Source of the DNA: Psococerastis gibbosa
Lineage: Eukaryota; Arthropoda; Insecta; Psocodea; Psocidae
Assembly: GCA_963971405.1 (NCBI GenBank)
Contig: OZ020491.1
Location: 31,361,019-31,425,018 of the forward strand
Direction of reading: 5' to 3'
DNA length: 64,000 nucleotides
The notes below the pieces were generated by a model. The model did no database searches and was not told the origin of the DNA. It saw only the letters and a program-made list of their open reading frames with translations. This document shows, piece by piece, positions 1-9,795 of this stretch (position 1 is the first letter of the stretch; each line of letters begins with the position of its first letter). The position numbers and the translations under genes were made by a program.

Positions 1-388
1 GTATTTGTATTTCCACAAATCGCCTCAGCTTGGCCTTGCTTGATCTTTTAGAAGCAGGGTTTATTGTCCTGTCAAAGAACATTTGATGAAGCAAGAAAGC
101 ATTGACCATAGTTTCAAAATCTTCATCATTGGCCCAATCTTGGTAGGGAATTAAGGATCCAAAAACAGTAGACATCATAGCCATTGGATAATCAACAGAC
201 AATGAGTTCTTGGCAACTGCTGTTGGGGTTGATGGATGATCATGCAAGTGTCTTGTTATTGCGGCTGCATAGCAAGCAGCCACCCTAATCAGAGTGACAT
301 CAGTGTTGGCTTTTGGGCTACCATTTATAACATTGTATGTTATCTTCAGATAGGCCACTTCCCCTTGGTATATGAGGATCACCCTCAT
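1..388 (-). pseudogene. Truncated bunyavirus-like nucleoprotein fragment, fused in frame to an OB-family exon
   Basis: The minus strand is open from an ATG at 388 through the window edge. From about 349 down, the translation closely parallels the intact nucleoprotein-like ORF at 29530-30261, sharing 'RVAACYAAAITRHL' (there 'RIAACFAAAITRHL'), 'MMSTVFGSLIP' and 'INPA'. The N-terminal half is missing. The first 13 codons ('MRVILIYQGEVAY') are not viral. They are identical to the start of exon 2 of the small OB-like gene at 12913-13469 and lie just after a splice acceptor. The fragment resembles the C-terminal part of a phenuivirus-type nucleocapsid protein, an RNA-binding protein. It continues beyond the window, so its end is unknown. 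Assignment is from architecture and its sister copy, not from a search. Confidence 0.6.
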
Positions 389-720
389 GAGTGTGCGATG
401 TATAGATCTGAAAAAGGAATAAGAAACATGCATACCAAGTCACACAAAACGCTACGACACAAAATGAGGTTTCCGTAAATAAAAGGCGTTCAAAGCCATT
501 GGAAAAAAAGAAAAAAAAAGGAAATACAAGGTAATATGAATTAAATGTGGGGGAACGAAAAAGTATGCACCGAGTGACTGAACAGCAACGTTTAAGAGAT
601 AAGTTCAATAAGATAAATCCTACGGCACTGAAAGAGGTCTCCGTAAGTAAAAAAGGCGTTCAAAGCCATTGTAAAAAAATACAAGGTAATATGGGTTAAA
701 TGAGGGGGAACGAAAAATTA
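350..720 (-). repeat. R1 repeat copy 1: intron 3' part plus exon-2 start of the OB-like gene
   Basis: On the minus strand a pyrimidine-rich stretch and CAG acceptor (last intron base about 408) precede a short exon beginning at 407. The same block occurs at 9796-10066 and 12985-13331. In the third copy it is the real intron and second exon of a small gene. Here the intron part is partly duplicated: the segments near 470-560 and 635-715 are diverged copies of each other. The first exon is absent. Confidence 0.7.
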
Positions 721-828
721 TAATAGCCAAATAGCCAAAACATTGGGCTTTACCACTACCAAATTTGAGGCTGATAAACCTTATACCTCAGAAAATCATG
801 TAAATATTATTCCTCATTTGTTTTAGTT

Positions 829-1083
829 GAAGTAAATATAGCAAAAGGTGCATACCTGAATAATACCAGAAGTCACACTATCTTCGGATTCAGTCTAAGC
901 GTTGTGCCTCCAGGTTATAAATTGGACGTCCATCCTTCCTCTGTACTCTATCATCCAATAAATAACACCACTTTCATTGATGAACTGACACTACGTCTGG
1001 TTGATCAGAGTGGTGAACTTGTTGACTTTCGCGGAGAAACCATTACTATAATTCTTCATATAAGACCTGTAAAAGACCGATAA
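829..1083 (+). pseudogene. C-terminal part of a penton/minor-capsid-like protein
   Basis: This open stretch ends in TAA overlapping the next ATG (TAATG at 1081-1085). It encodes motifs I associate with arthropod Polinton-type elements: 'VPPGYK', then 'LRLVDQSGELVDFRGE' near the C-terminus. The penton-like gene at 57234-58112 ends comparably ('IELRDDDGDYINFR') and also directly precedes a capsid gene. No start is visible; the upstream part has been replaced by the R1 repeat and unrelated sequence. Gene order plus the terminal motif supports a vertex or minor capsid protein. The single-jelly-roll fold is an inference. Confidence 0.55.
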
Positions 1084-2460
1084 TGTTAGTATTTAAAGAG
1101 ACATACAGTGCAGCTGATAGCATACCTGTAATATCTACAGAACAGTTACAACCTAAAAGGAATCACAAACAAAAACCTAGTAAATTGTCAGCTGATAATA
1201 TTCAATTTTTACAATCATTAGGTTATAAAAGGGTAAAAAAAAAAATGTCTGACATTTTCAATATAACATCTGGCGCGAAAATTGATGAGAGTATTACTAA
1301 TTATGAGTTTAGAAATATTAGTCCATTTGTCGAAAACTTCAATAGTAATGATCAGGTTAACTTTTCGATTTCTGGGAAAGAAAGCATTTGTTTAATTTCT
1401 GATTCAGAATTACTCATAGATTTGACAATAGAACGTCTAACTAGTGATGATGGAAAGACAGCATCACCAAATGCAGGACTAAAAGATTTCGCGATACCAC
1501 ACCTTTTTTCTGAAATGAGTTATTATGTAAACGGTACATGTGTTGAAAGTATTCGAAACCCTGGTTTAACATGCAGAATTAAGACTCTTGCTTCCGTCTC
1601 CATTGGAGAAGCTAATAGCTTGGTGGGATCAATATTGACAAATGACAAAACACCAGGTGTAGTAGATACTAGTAACGGTTTAGTAGCATCACTACCATTA
1701 AAGTGTATTTTTGGTTTCTTTGAAGATTATCGAAAAATATTATTGAATGTCAAGCATGAATTAATTCTACAACGGACCTCAAATGATTTAAACAGTTATA
1801 TTAGCGATCGGCAAGATACTACCATTGACATTAAAATAAACCAAATTTTTTGGCGTGTGCCATTCATTACACCATCGGACAAAATTAAACTTCAACTACT
1901 TAAAAATGTGCAAAACAATACTGTTATCCAACTTCCTTTTAGAACTTACAGCTTGAATAGCAAACCTGGACTACCCGAAGCAGAACAAGCCATATGGACA
2001 GTAAAAACAGTAACATCAATCGAACGGCCAAGATATTTATTTTTTGCTTTCCAAACTGATCGAAATAATTCACTGCTTAAAAATGCTAGCGTATTTGATC
2101 ATTGTGACATAAAAAATATAAGCGCCTTTATTGGTCCCACAAAGTGTCCGTACGCTGCGCAAAACGCTGACTTCGCTAACAACAAAATAGCAACAATTTA
2201 TCAACAATTCATTGAATTTCAACGAAATTCGAACTGTTAGCCCAATCGTAACCATAAAAGAGTTTAAAACTTATTTTCCCATTTTTGCCATTGACACCAT
2301 GCACCAACCGGAAGTTGGCTTAAGTTCAAGCCAAGACATCAAAGTTGAAATTGAAGCAAGAAAGAAAATACCACCTAATAGTACACTTCATTGTCTTATA
2401 ATCAACGATCGTATTTTGGAGTTATCTTTGTTTAGTGGTCTCTTAAAACCTATGGTTTAA
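1083..2460 (+). pseudogene. Major-capsid-like protein of a second Polinton-type lineage, frameshifted near the end
   Basis: An open frame covers 1083-2240. The C-terminal about 75 residues continue one frame over, to 2460, so a single frameshift lies near 2215-2240. Segments such as 'SIERPRYLFFAFQTDR', 'NASVFDHCDIKNI' and 'LHCLIINDRILE' match a protein family I recall from many arthropod genomes, where it lies next to the penton-like gene, as here. The intact product would be about 455 residues, a size fitting a double-jelly-roll capsid protein. It differs clearly from the canonical Polinton capsid gene at 55915-57219, so the window holds two capsid lineages. The capsid role is inferred from synteny and family memory. 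Confidence 0.5.
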
Positions 2461-2573
2461 ATTATAAATTATTGTAAACTAAATAAATAAAATATAACTT
2501 ACCCATTTTTTTTCGTCCTCTTTATCCTTATATGTTAATGATTGATTAAAACGTAACGCGTTAACACCTACAC

Positions 2574-2798
2574 CTCCTCTCGGATAGAGGAGTGTGAGCC
2601 ACGATTAAAAAATTAAAATTAAAATAAGCAGCTACACTCCTCTCGGATAGAGGAGTGTGAGCCGCGATTAAAAATTAAAATTAGCGCATTAGCATCGACT
2701 CTCCTCTCGGTTAGAGGAGTGCGAGCCGCGATTAAAAACTAAAACTAAAATTAAAATTAAACTTTGCCATCTGCACTTCCTCTCAGAATGAGAGGAAG
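2574..2798. repeat. Tandem array of four short hairpins
   Basis: Four inverted repeats lie at 2574-2592, 2634-2658, 2701-2719 and 2776-2798, spaced 63-75 bp apart by A/T-rich linkers. Copies 1-3 share the stem CTCCTCT/AGAGGAG with loop CGGAT or CGGTT. Copy 2 extends to a perfect 10-bp stem. Copy 4 has a different 10-bp perfect stem (CTTCCTCTCA/TGAGAGGAAG) with a GAA loop. Linkers after copies 1-3 share a GTGAGCC(A/G)CGATTAAAAA motif. The array sits just after the capsid-like gene. Function unknown. Confidence 0.8.
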
Positions 2799-2957
2799 GA
2801 GAGGCGGAAAAAAATGCCGTTGAGGGCTTGACACCAAGTGCAGATATGGCTACAATTTAGCAGCCCACCCACAGATATAGCCCCCGCAAAGAGATAAAGA
2901 ATGTGCATTCAGCCTAACCACATAGTAACCCAAAACCCACTTCAAGTCTATCACGCA
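2799..2957. other. Noncoding stretch between hairpin array and Polinton relic
   Basis: I see no gene or strong structural signal here. Confidence 0.4.
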
Positions 2958-3470
2958 CACCTTATTATAGGTAGGGCAATTTTGAAGCCATGACGTTCGA
3001 GTTCATAATAAAGTCTGTATATGATAAATACTTAGGGAGAAAGTCGCCATTAGATTATGCGTTTGTATCGGCTGTTGTGAGTCCCTCGTCAACCAGTAGC
3101 TTTATTTATTGAAGAAATACACTGCTATTAGTATGGTATGTATTTACCGTAAAGTCTAATGTAGGTGTAATAGAGTCCAGCGTTAGCCACTCTTCTTTCG
3201 AAAATGTTACAGATGTCTTGCTTATTTTTTCTCGCAAAAGAACTTTGTCTTTTGCACAGTTAACGGATGGATGTTCGGAAACGTGAAGCGTGGATTTACC
3301 TTGAATGCGAAGAACTTCGGACATGCTGGGTAGATAAATACGCAGACTGTTGTAAGCACCGTGGTCGTTCATTTTAATGACAGAACTATTGGAAAGCAGT
3401 CGAATTACTAAAGAGAAATAATTAAACTGCACATTGTATACGACGCAACGCGTACAGACTTATATGGCTT
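2958..3470 (-). pseudogene. Relic of the Polinton gene paired with the nuclease-like gene (U3 family)
   Basis: The remaining open frame, 3106-3432, aligns along its length with the gene at 54350-54925: 'QFNYFSLVIRLLSNSSVI', 'ISEVLR' and 'FSKEEWLTLDSITPTLDF'. DNA similarity extends downstream to about 2958, where remnants of the overlapping nuclease-like gene start are still recognisable. Stops break the 3' part. Function is unknown; see the 54350-54925 entry. Confidence 0.6.
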
Positions 3471-3504
3471 AAAACCGACACTAACGCTTCGAACGCCCCG
3501 TACA

Positions 3505-4330
3505 TTACCGTGTACTCAGCTCGGTTTTGTCACGTTCGGCTCATAAAAGGAACACAGTCACTGTTCTCAAATAAAAAGGATCACTGTTCACAAACACATA
3601 AAAGAAAGAGTATGGAGTCTCCCAAGACTACTGGAGGTTGGAGTGGAGGAAATGCTGCTACTCTTTTGATTTCTTCACATCTATCCTTTTGTAAAATTTG
3701 CTCTAATTTATATATTTGATAATGAGCAAATACCCCTGCACCTATGTGTTTCACGATAATATTTTCATGGCATGATGGTAATTGAGGTAAATGTTCTCTC
3801 CAGGTGTATAGATTGGGATAGAAATATAAACCTTTTTCGTTTGCAATTACTGTTGAATTACAGAATGTCGTAATACATGCCTTGGCAAACATAGTAGTTG
3901 GTAGTGTTTCCCCTTCTATGATGAACGAGTCATCTGAACCAAACTGGATTCTGGCATCTCTTGTCTTTTAGACGGACATATGTTGAAGATTACTGCATGG
4001 AGAAACCAAGTCAGAGCAGAATAAGTGGTCATACATATAGACTCAAAATGACAAAATCCGTTTAATAATTCGGGATCTTTGTAGCCATATTGATACGGAT
4101 CTACGTCCATCTCCCTCGGTGTTATTACATAATCTATGACAATTTCCTGGTTCGTTGCCATCCAGGAACACGTTGCTCTAGGAGTAGTCATTGATTGTTT
4201 TGTCCCTGCTATATATTGGTTGATAGCTTGTTGGCATTCATGAACATCTATTCTCCCATCTTTGATTTCCAATTTTACGTATTCTTTACATCGGGAAACC
4301 AAGTCGGAGCAGAATAAATGGTCATCAAAT
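3505..4330 (-). pseudogene. Rearranged copy of the rhabdovirus-like glycoprotein gene
   Basis: This is a close copy of 27247-28020. It lacks the signal-peptide end: instead of the N-terminus, it has a second small copy of an internal glycoprotein segment (about 4288-4327, like 27737-27775), which then joins the start of a Polinton polymerase gene. The reading frame is split near 3915-3960 by an indel, giving open pieces 3581-3892 and 3916-4359. Its 3' end reads a few codons further than the other copy because of a local base change. It is a decayed internal-to-C-terminal ectodomain fragment. Confidence 0.6.
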
Positions 4331-4402
4331 AACATTTTAGGGATTTGGCACACTGCCACTCTTTTCGAAACGGTTTGCGAATAAAGATATCAAACTTACC
4401 CA
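4331..4402 (-). pseudogene. First codons of a Polinton DNA polymerase B, cut by the glycoprotein fragment
   Basis: From an ATG at 4402 the minus strand encodes 'MGKFDIFIRKPFRKEW', the same start as the polymerase ORF beginning at 41910. Homology stops near 4331, where the glycoprotein-like sequence begins. Flanking DNA on the upstream side (4403-4510) also matches 41911-42030. Confidence 0.65.
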
Positions 4403-4511
4403 TGTTGTTTACTGACGACTATTTTCATAAGCAAAATCTTATATGTGAAATGCGTTGTGACGTCATTAGCTCCTTATTTTTTCCCCTCCTGAAAATTCTC
4501 ATGCATTATAA

Positions 4512-5172
4512 TTACTGGTTATTACAGCAAAATTTTATTTCGAATCTAAAGTGTCTCCTGTCTTCGTGGCTGATGTAATCTCTGCATGTTTTAACTAAAC
4601 GTACGCGAGATGCGTCTTGTGGGTGTACTATAGAATCGTAATGCACAAAAATGTGGCAATGTCTGTCACAGTCATCCACACACCCAGTCATTAAACCTTC
4701 GCTTAATTTTATTACATCTAACGATTTTTCGGAAATTGGGAGGGTCCAATAATAAGAACACCCCCCGTTGGTTAGTGTATTAGTAGCAAGTTGTTGTAAT
4801 GATGACACGTCCTCTAATTCTAATTAAAATGAACACTTGATAATGCAACTTCCGATGTACGTTCCCATTACATATTTTAACCTTCAGATACTGTGATATG
4901 TTGTTATCAAATTCACTTCCTACCAAACTCCTGCGTCGTAATTCTTGAACATTATTTAATTTTATGATGCATTTAATTGTAGGTGGTAATTGATCAATGG
5001 GCTGTCTTAGTGGTTTGTCTAGAATATGAAATTGTTCTATTACAACAACATGCAGTTTATTACGTCGTAAATTACGAGCTTCGAGAAATATCGCAGCGTC
5101 TGAAAGTTTAAGGGTTTCAAATGGAAATCCTACGTAATGTATGCTAAGGTATCTGTTTTTGATTTATGTAAA
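4512..5172 (-). pseudogene. Decayed copy of unknown Polinton-associated protein U1
   Basis: The C-terminal half is open (4512-4808) and nearly matches the gene at 42031-42720: 'LQQLATNTLT', 'GGLMTGCVDDCDRHC'-like and 'VHPQDASRVRLVKTCRDY'. The N-terminal half (4809-5172) is recognisable but interrupted by stops. It ends abruptly at about 5172, where a fragment of R1-like sequence follows. The family is unknown to me. Confidence 0.6.
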
Positions 5173-5252
5173 AATACTTCCCCACTTCCCCTTGGTATAT
5201 GGACCGAGCATATGTGCAGCTACTATCTGACTGTCGTTGCGCAGCTGACTCT

Positions 5253-5692
5253 TCAAAATATAGAGTCCACGTATTTCACACAATTGGCTGGCTCGTACGG
5301 GTAGTGCGCACTCCACCTGTGTGCGTTTCCAGCCACTGAGGCGTTATAAGTGGCCTCAAAGGCAATGATCTCTTTCACCATTTTCAGAGGTTCGAACCCT
5401 ATGTAGTCGAAACAATTATCACGTTCGCGACAGTCGACCTTCCAGACTTCGCCTTGGTGCACAGTGCCGCTATTTTCCCGACAAAATCAGGGTCTGTTGT
5501 GTCAACAACCCTTAACGCCTCAAACATTCGAGAGTAAATAGTGTCAGGATTGACTCTGGCAGGATCTATGAATGCCCCGCCTGCTCCTCCTGATCTTCTT
5601 CCGGATCCTGATGGTCCCCCAACGAGTGAATGAGCCATTTTAAGTTTTGATTGACTTTTCCTCTTTAAGAAAACGTCCAGGCTGCGTAACAC
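5253..5692 (-). pseudogene. Unrecognised protein split by a frameshift
   Basis: Two overlapping minus-strand frames look like one gene with a frameshift near 5462. The first (5635 to about 5462) is Gly/Ser-rich, then runs 'VNPDTIYSRMFEALRVVD'. The second (5462-5253) continues with an aromatic- and charge-rich stretch, 'FDYIGFEPLKMVKEI'. Neither matches a family I know. It lies between Polinton relics in the same orientation, suggesting an accessory gene of that element. An independent insertion is possible. Confidence 0.35.
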
Positions 5693-5779
5693 TTTCCGTA
5701 CTTTGCTTGTTCACTTTTTCAATAGAATGTAGCCCGTCTATGTGTGCTAATTAGTGGAACATACAATATGTATAAACAC

Positions 5780-6215
5780 TCATTGATCGAGTGGAAGCTT
5801 CTGCTGTGAAAACACCTCGCCATCATCATCCTCGAGTGGGTATGAGAGTCGCTCCTGTCTCACAGTGTAAGAGTAGGTTTTTTTGGACGCCTGTGGCGTT
5901 TCGTCCATGACCAGTGACGAGGGCGTGCCCTTAACTGCAACTGGAGGGAGCCTTTTTCGTGCACTAAGTTGCTCCGCTGGGGTTATGGAGTACACGTCCC
6001 TGCTGTCAGAAATCCGTTGATGGAATGTAAAACACAGTCGTGATTTCTTTTCCTGAATCGCTTATGCGCTCTGCTGTGAAAATGGTGGTGTACGACTTTG
6101 GCAGCCGGATTTCCAACAGCTGGTTGATGTCCAGAATCGTGAGGGACACTGGCCCAATGTTGCTCCCGACATCGATTTTTACGTTAGATATATCGTATCT
6201 TCGATTAGGCACCAT
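5780..6215 (-). pseudogene. OB-fold-like small protein, frameshifted
   Basis: The first frame (6215-6006) encodes a short beta-rich segment with 'LEIRLPKSYTTIFTAE', resembling 'FEVTVPKSYMALFTPE' in the gene at 51635-52108. After a frameshift near 6000 the second frame (5995-5780) carries 'VMDETPQ', matching 'VIDETPR' in the same gene. This is therefore one broken member of a small protein family found at least five times in the window. The fold and ssDNA-binding role are guesses from the alternating beta pattern. Confidence 0.5.
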
Positions 6216-6318
6216 TTCACTGATTCATTTGAATGGGGTTTGCCTAGATTGGTTTGCCCTTGTTAATTTCGCGATGAGAGCTTTCGTTTCCGCTCTGCCA
6301 ATTCTGGTGTCCCAATAA

Positions 6319-6950
6319 ATCGATTGTTCTCTGCAATTAGTTAAAAATTAAAAAAGGCGCGTTGATATGCCCCCCCCCCCCCCTGAGCATATACTGTATG
6401 CCTGAGAATTCTCTATGCCCGAGATTTTTGTATTGACGTATTGTACTTAGCAAAGATTTTCAGCAGACTCTGTCGGTTTTATGACGTAATGACCCTATGA
6501 CGCTTCTAGGTTGGTGGTAGGTTTTTGACATTTTCAGCAGGCTTTGCGCGGATATTAATAAGACAAAGTAATGCATAAAAATGTATTTATTATTTATTAA
6601 ATTTCTGTAATAATTGTCCTGCATGCAATAAAAACAATATCGTTTAAGTTGTCGACCTTTGGTCGATAAGTGTGTCGGATCCCGGCACAGTGTGTAGCTA
6701 ATGATGTCGACGGATTCGTAAGTCATTCCTACTGTATTTAAGTAGGGGAAAAAGATGTCATTATATTCTTGTCCATACGTCTTGATTATTGATAACGGTA
6801 TATGTTTTATTAAATTTTTTGGAAACCCCTGTGCTTCTTCGAAGCTGGTTTTTTTAAAAAGTTCAATATAAATTAAATTTAAAATAAATTTAAATATTGT
6901 TGGTATAAAGGTAGTTAAGAAGGTCTAATTAATAACAATAAATAGGTTAG
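6319..6950. other. Intergenic, nothing recognised
   Basis: A/T-rich DNA with a poly(C) run at about 6371-6383. I see no credible gene. Confidence 0.4.
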
Positions 6951-6954
6951 TAAT

Positions 6955-7895
6955 GCGTTCAATGTGTAATATGGGGAAGATCGTCCACAGTTCCAATTGA
7001 GCCAAAGGTACAATTTGACAGAAACGAAATCTTTGCTCTCCAACCGCTTCAAAAATATTACCTAGGAGTATCAGACATGATTGATGCTGGAAGAAGGCAA
7101 AACGGGAGCTTATATAGGACTAAATTTGGGGGGGGGGCAACGCCTATGCAGAATTGTATATAAGGCAATTGTAGGGGGGATTTTAAGGTCGTTTTTATCG
7201 GAATATAGTATCATGGAATTGTGGAAAACTAAGACTACAGTAGTTAGCAGACTTGAAAAGATATGGGTAACAAATGAAATTTATGGAAATTTTATTCCAG
7301 AAAGAATTCTCCTGTTGCTGTTGCGTCTCAATCTTAAATATAAACTGTTGATAATTGTGTCGATATATGAAATAGGCAAGCTCTAGTATCGAATACAGTA
7401 TATTGTATTCGACGCTGACAATATAGTTATATGGAAACAGAAGGAATTTAGTGCTAATCTACAATTGCTGTAATAGTACTTATCGTAATTACGAGTTGTA
7501 GAGCTAAAGGAATTAGACTTATACAGTATACGAAGAAAATCGGAGGTGTTGGAAAATGTATTCTTGATACTTTGCTAGGACTGTCCTTGATGCAATCCAT
7601 TACAAAGAAGATATCATTGTTACAGTGTACTATAGAACTCCTGAGGTTTCACTGACTGACAACTGTAAGATAAATTGGCCCCTATAGTGCAGCTATGACA
7701 ACCCTCTAAGGGTTTCACGTCCACTTTGCACTCCCCTCGTGGATTCTGAAGTACAATCATCTTTTGAGATGCTTTTATCTTGATGAATCGAGAGCTCCGC
7801 TGGGGTTATGGAGTAGATGTAAATTGGCGTTCTTGCTGATAAAATTTTGATTGGCGTTTTTTTTTTAGAGTTTAAACGGTCCATAAAAAATTAAT
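6955..7895. repeat. Segmental duplication copy A (with 10315-11245)
   Basis: About 0.9 kb nearly identical to 10315-11245. It contains the promoter and truncated start of the OB-like gene on the minus strand (TATA element 7110-7116) and, at its right end, the 'YSITPAE' coding relic. Differences are small indels, including length change in a poly(G) run. A partial third copy lies at 13460-13825. Confidence 0.8.
7693..7884 (-). pseudogene. C-terminal relic of an OB-like family gene
   Basis: The short minus-strand frame contains 'YSITPAEL', shared with 'YSITPAEQL' of the broken gene at 5780-5995 and with 11024-11245, followed by a charged tail. It appears to be a detached tail of that family within a duplicated block. 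Coding status is doubtful. Confidence 0.35.
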
Positions 7896-8084
7896 CATGA
7901 ACAGGCATGCGGAAAAGTGAAGTATGACGTTATAACCAAGTATTGAACGTACAATATATATTAGGAGACAATATGAGCGGTAGTTAGCGCGCGGACGGTA
8001 CTAGACCTGTCCGACGTAAGAGCGAGAGTGACTCACCACATGACTTGTTTCTTGAAGCAGACACCCAAGGTTGGTACTATATTT

Positions 8085-8304
8085 AAGAATTGTACAGTAT
8101 AAAGGTAGGAGGGAAGATCGAAGTAAAAACAATACAATTCAATAAATTTATATTTCAAAGTTAATATACAAGAATGTCAGTAATGCGGTAAGTACGTTGT
8201 TCAGTAAATAGCACAACAAAAAAAGAAAAGAAAAAAGTTAGTGAGTACTGTATGATAAGAAAAAGAGTCCGTTGTACGGTTCCAGTACCTGCATTAAAAT
8301 ATTG
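8085..8304. repeat. Dispersed repeat copy, junction inside the TBP-like ORF
   Basis: 8085-8304 matches 12700-12922 nearly base for base. The homology ends at 8304, inside the ORF 8161-8781, so the last roughly 48 codons of that ORF are repeat-derived. Confidence 0.7.
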
Positions 8305-8781
8305 TACCTTGTACTTGTATGAAGAATGTTCAGAATCGTAATAAAAAAACTGTTGAGGAATTTTAGATGTTTTTTTATATTTTATAATAAGAGGATTTCC
8401 TCTTAGAAAGTAAGCCAAGCAAACGCTGTTGTTTTCCTGATTGATGTAATTCAAGGTTTTATGCAAGTCGATTTTTACTTCTGACAATTTTACAGTCCAG
8501 TTACTCATGACACAATGAAAGATGTATTCTATTCTAAAACTTGTGTTATTTAAGATATCAGCCATTTCATCAAGAGTCATTAACCCACTTATCTGTATGG
8601 TATTATTGGTGTAAAATTTTAAATTTTTATTTCCCATCTTTTTATGTACACAGTTACGGAAATTGGTAGTATATGAGCCAGAAATCATTTCTTGTAATTG
8701 AGATGTAGTAAGTCGAGATTTTGTCTCATTTTTAGCAGTAGCAATAAATGTTTTTGTTGAACATTTCTTTAATTGGTACAT
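8161..8781 (-). pseudogene. Possible TATA-binding-like protein of an NCLDV, 3' end replaced by a repeat
   Basis: The ORF is open for 206 codons from 8781. Residues about 40-75 show the pattern 'NFRNCVHKKMGN...FYTNNTIQISGL', resembling the 'N-x-hydrophobic ... F-x-NG-x-IQITG' signature of TBP-like proteins of large DNA viruses; a second, weaker repeat follows around 'LIIKYKK'. The last part, after about residue 158, comes from a dispersed repeat, so the true C-terminus is lost. It lies next to two other NCLDV-like relics (kinase and RNA polymerase), which supports a common origin. I am only moderately sure of the TBP-like call. Confidence 0.35.
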
Positions 8782-8849
8782 TTGTATATCTTACTAATTT
8801 AAAGAAAAATCTTTCTTTAAATCAATATTTTATTTTTCTAGGATCCTAG

Positions 8850-9126
8850 TTATTTCTCTAGCAATCTCTTGTGGTGTTTTTCAGCGGAATCTATATAAAT
8901 AACTGGAAAAGGACACTTTTTTAAAGCAGATAAATACAAGTCATTTAAATCTTCAAGGTACTTTAAAGAGATTTTTGTTCTTCAAGTCTCTGTCTTTTTT
9001 TTATCCGATTTAAACACTCTGAAGGAGAAGTTCTTAAGAAGAAAATGGCATCAAACCGTTCACATACTTCTCCGTATAGTTTTTGATACTGAATTTCATC
9101 AAAGGCTTCCAATACCCATCCTTTAT
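8850..9126 (-). pseudogene. Deoxynucleoside kinase fragment, frameshifted
   Basis: The minus-strand translation shows 'LYGEVCERFDAIFFLRTSPSECLNRIKKRQR' features; the segment 'FLRTSPSECLNRIKKRQR' is typical of the dNK/TK2-type family, where this arginine-rich lid follows the FxRT/LRT strand. After a one-base shift near 8987 the frame continues 'KYLEDLNDLY' and 'PVIYIDS' to a stop at 8850. The N-terminal P-loop half is absent. Active enzymes phosphorylate deoxynucleosides for dNTP supply; several large DNA viruses encode one. This copy cannot be functional. Confidence 0.65.
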
Positions 9127-9155
9127 CATTTTTTTATTTATCAATTTATCATTTA

Positions 9156-9725
9156 TCAAATTTGTTATTGAGCAATGCCAAAGATATCGGCATGAGGATA
9201 GCAGAAGATCCTAAAAATAATTTTGTTCAAACAATAAAAGCTGGAAGTAAAGGGGATTTTTTTAACTTGGGTCAAGTTAAAGGATTGTTGGGACAACAGA
9301 TTATTAATGGGAAGAGAATAGAAAAACTACTGGATAATGGAAAATGGTCGTTGGTTCATTATCCTTTGGAACTTGGATTGAGAGAAAAGTATGAATCTCG
9401 GGGATTCATAATGAGTAGTTTTTTTCACGGATTAAATCCCAAATAATTTTTCTTTCATAGTATGAGTGGTCGTCAAGGTGTCTGTGACACGGCTATGACC
9501 ACTTAATTGTCTTGATATAACATGAGAAAATTAGTCAAGTTATCAGAAGATATAAAGATACACAACGACGGTACTGTCGCTGATTCGTCAGGAGATGTAT
9601 ATTCTTTTGCATACGGAGATTTGGGTCTCAACCCAGAATCAAAAGAAGTGAATGTTTCAAGGATCATCGAGACAATAAATAACTCGTGTTATTTATATAA
9701 GAAAATACATCTGTATGCAAATTAG
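9156..9725 (+). pseudogene. RNA polymerase largest subunit (RPB1-like) fragment with three in-frame stops
   Basis: A single frame from about 9156 to 9725 reads through conserved RPB1 landmarks: 'AGSKGDFFNLGQ', 'GLLGQQ', 'SRGFIMSSFFHGLNP', 'FFFHSMSGRQGVCDTA', 'RKLVKLSED', then 'DGTV' and 'YGDLGL'. These surround the bridge helix and trigger loop. Three stops lie in frame (9444-9446, about 9507 and 9516), all consistent with point changes. No intron is seen, and wording such as 'SGYN'-type spacing suits NCLDV subunits better than a host gene. Both ends are cut. The virus group is undetermined. Confidence 0.75.
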
Positions 9726-9726
9726 A

Positions 9727-9795
9727 GAAAAGATTAAAGGCAGGGGACCTTCCACGTAATCCACTTGATGCTGCCTGTCTGGAACACGACATAGC
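9727..9795 (+). pseudogene. Phospholipase-A2-like motif fragment
   Basis: One frame reads 'GDLPRNPLDAACLEHDIAYSD', containing the HDxxY catalytic motif with the preceding 'P-x-N-x-x-D-x-A' pattern of the parvovirus/adintovirus-type PLA2 domain used for membrane escape. Only about 23 residues remain; the next base pairs belong to the R1 repeat. It cannot act alone. The source could be a parvoviral VP1 or a Polinton capsid accessory protein. Confidence 0.6.

Noticed and set aside
2574..2798. CRISPR-like array
   Set aside because: Only four imperfect units; spacers are A/T-rich derivatives of one another and the context is eukaryotic.
7081..7386. Plus-strand ORF, also at 13459-13827
   Set aside because: It runs through the promoter and 5' region of the minus-strand OB-like gene; conserved only because the whole block is duplicated.
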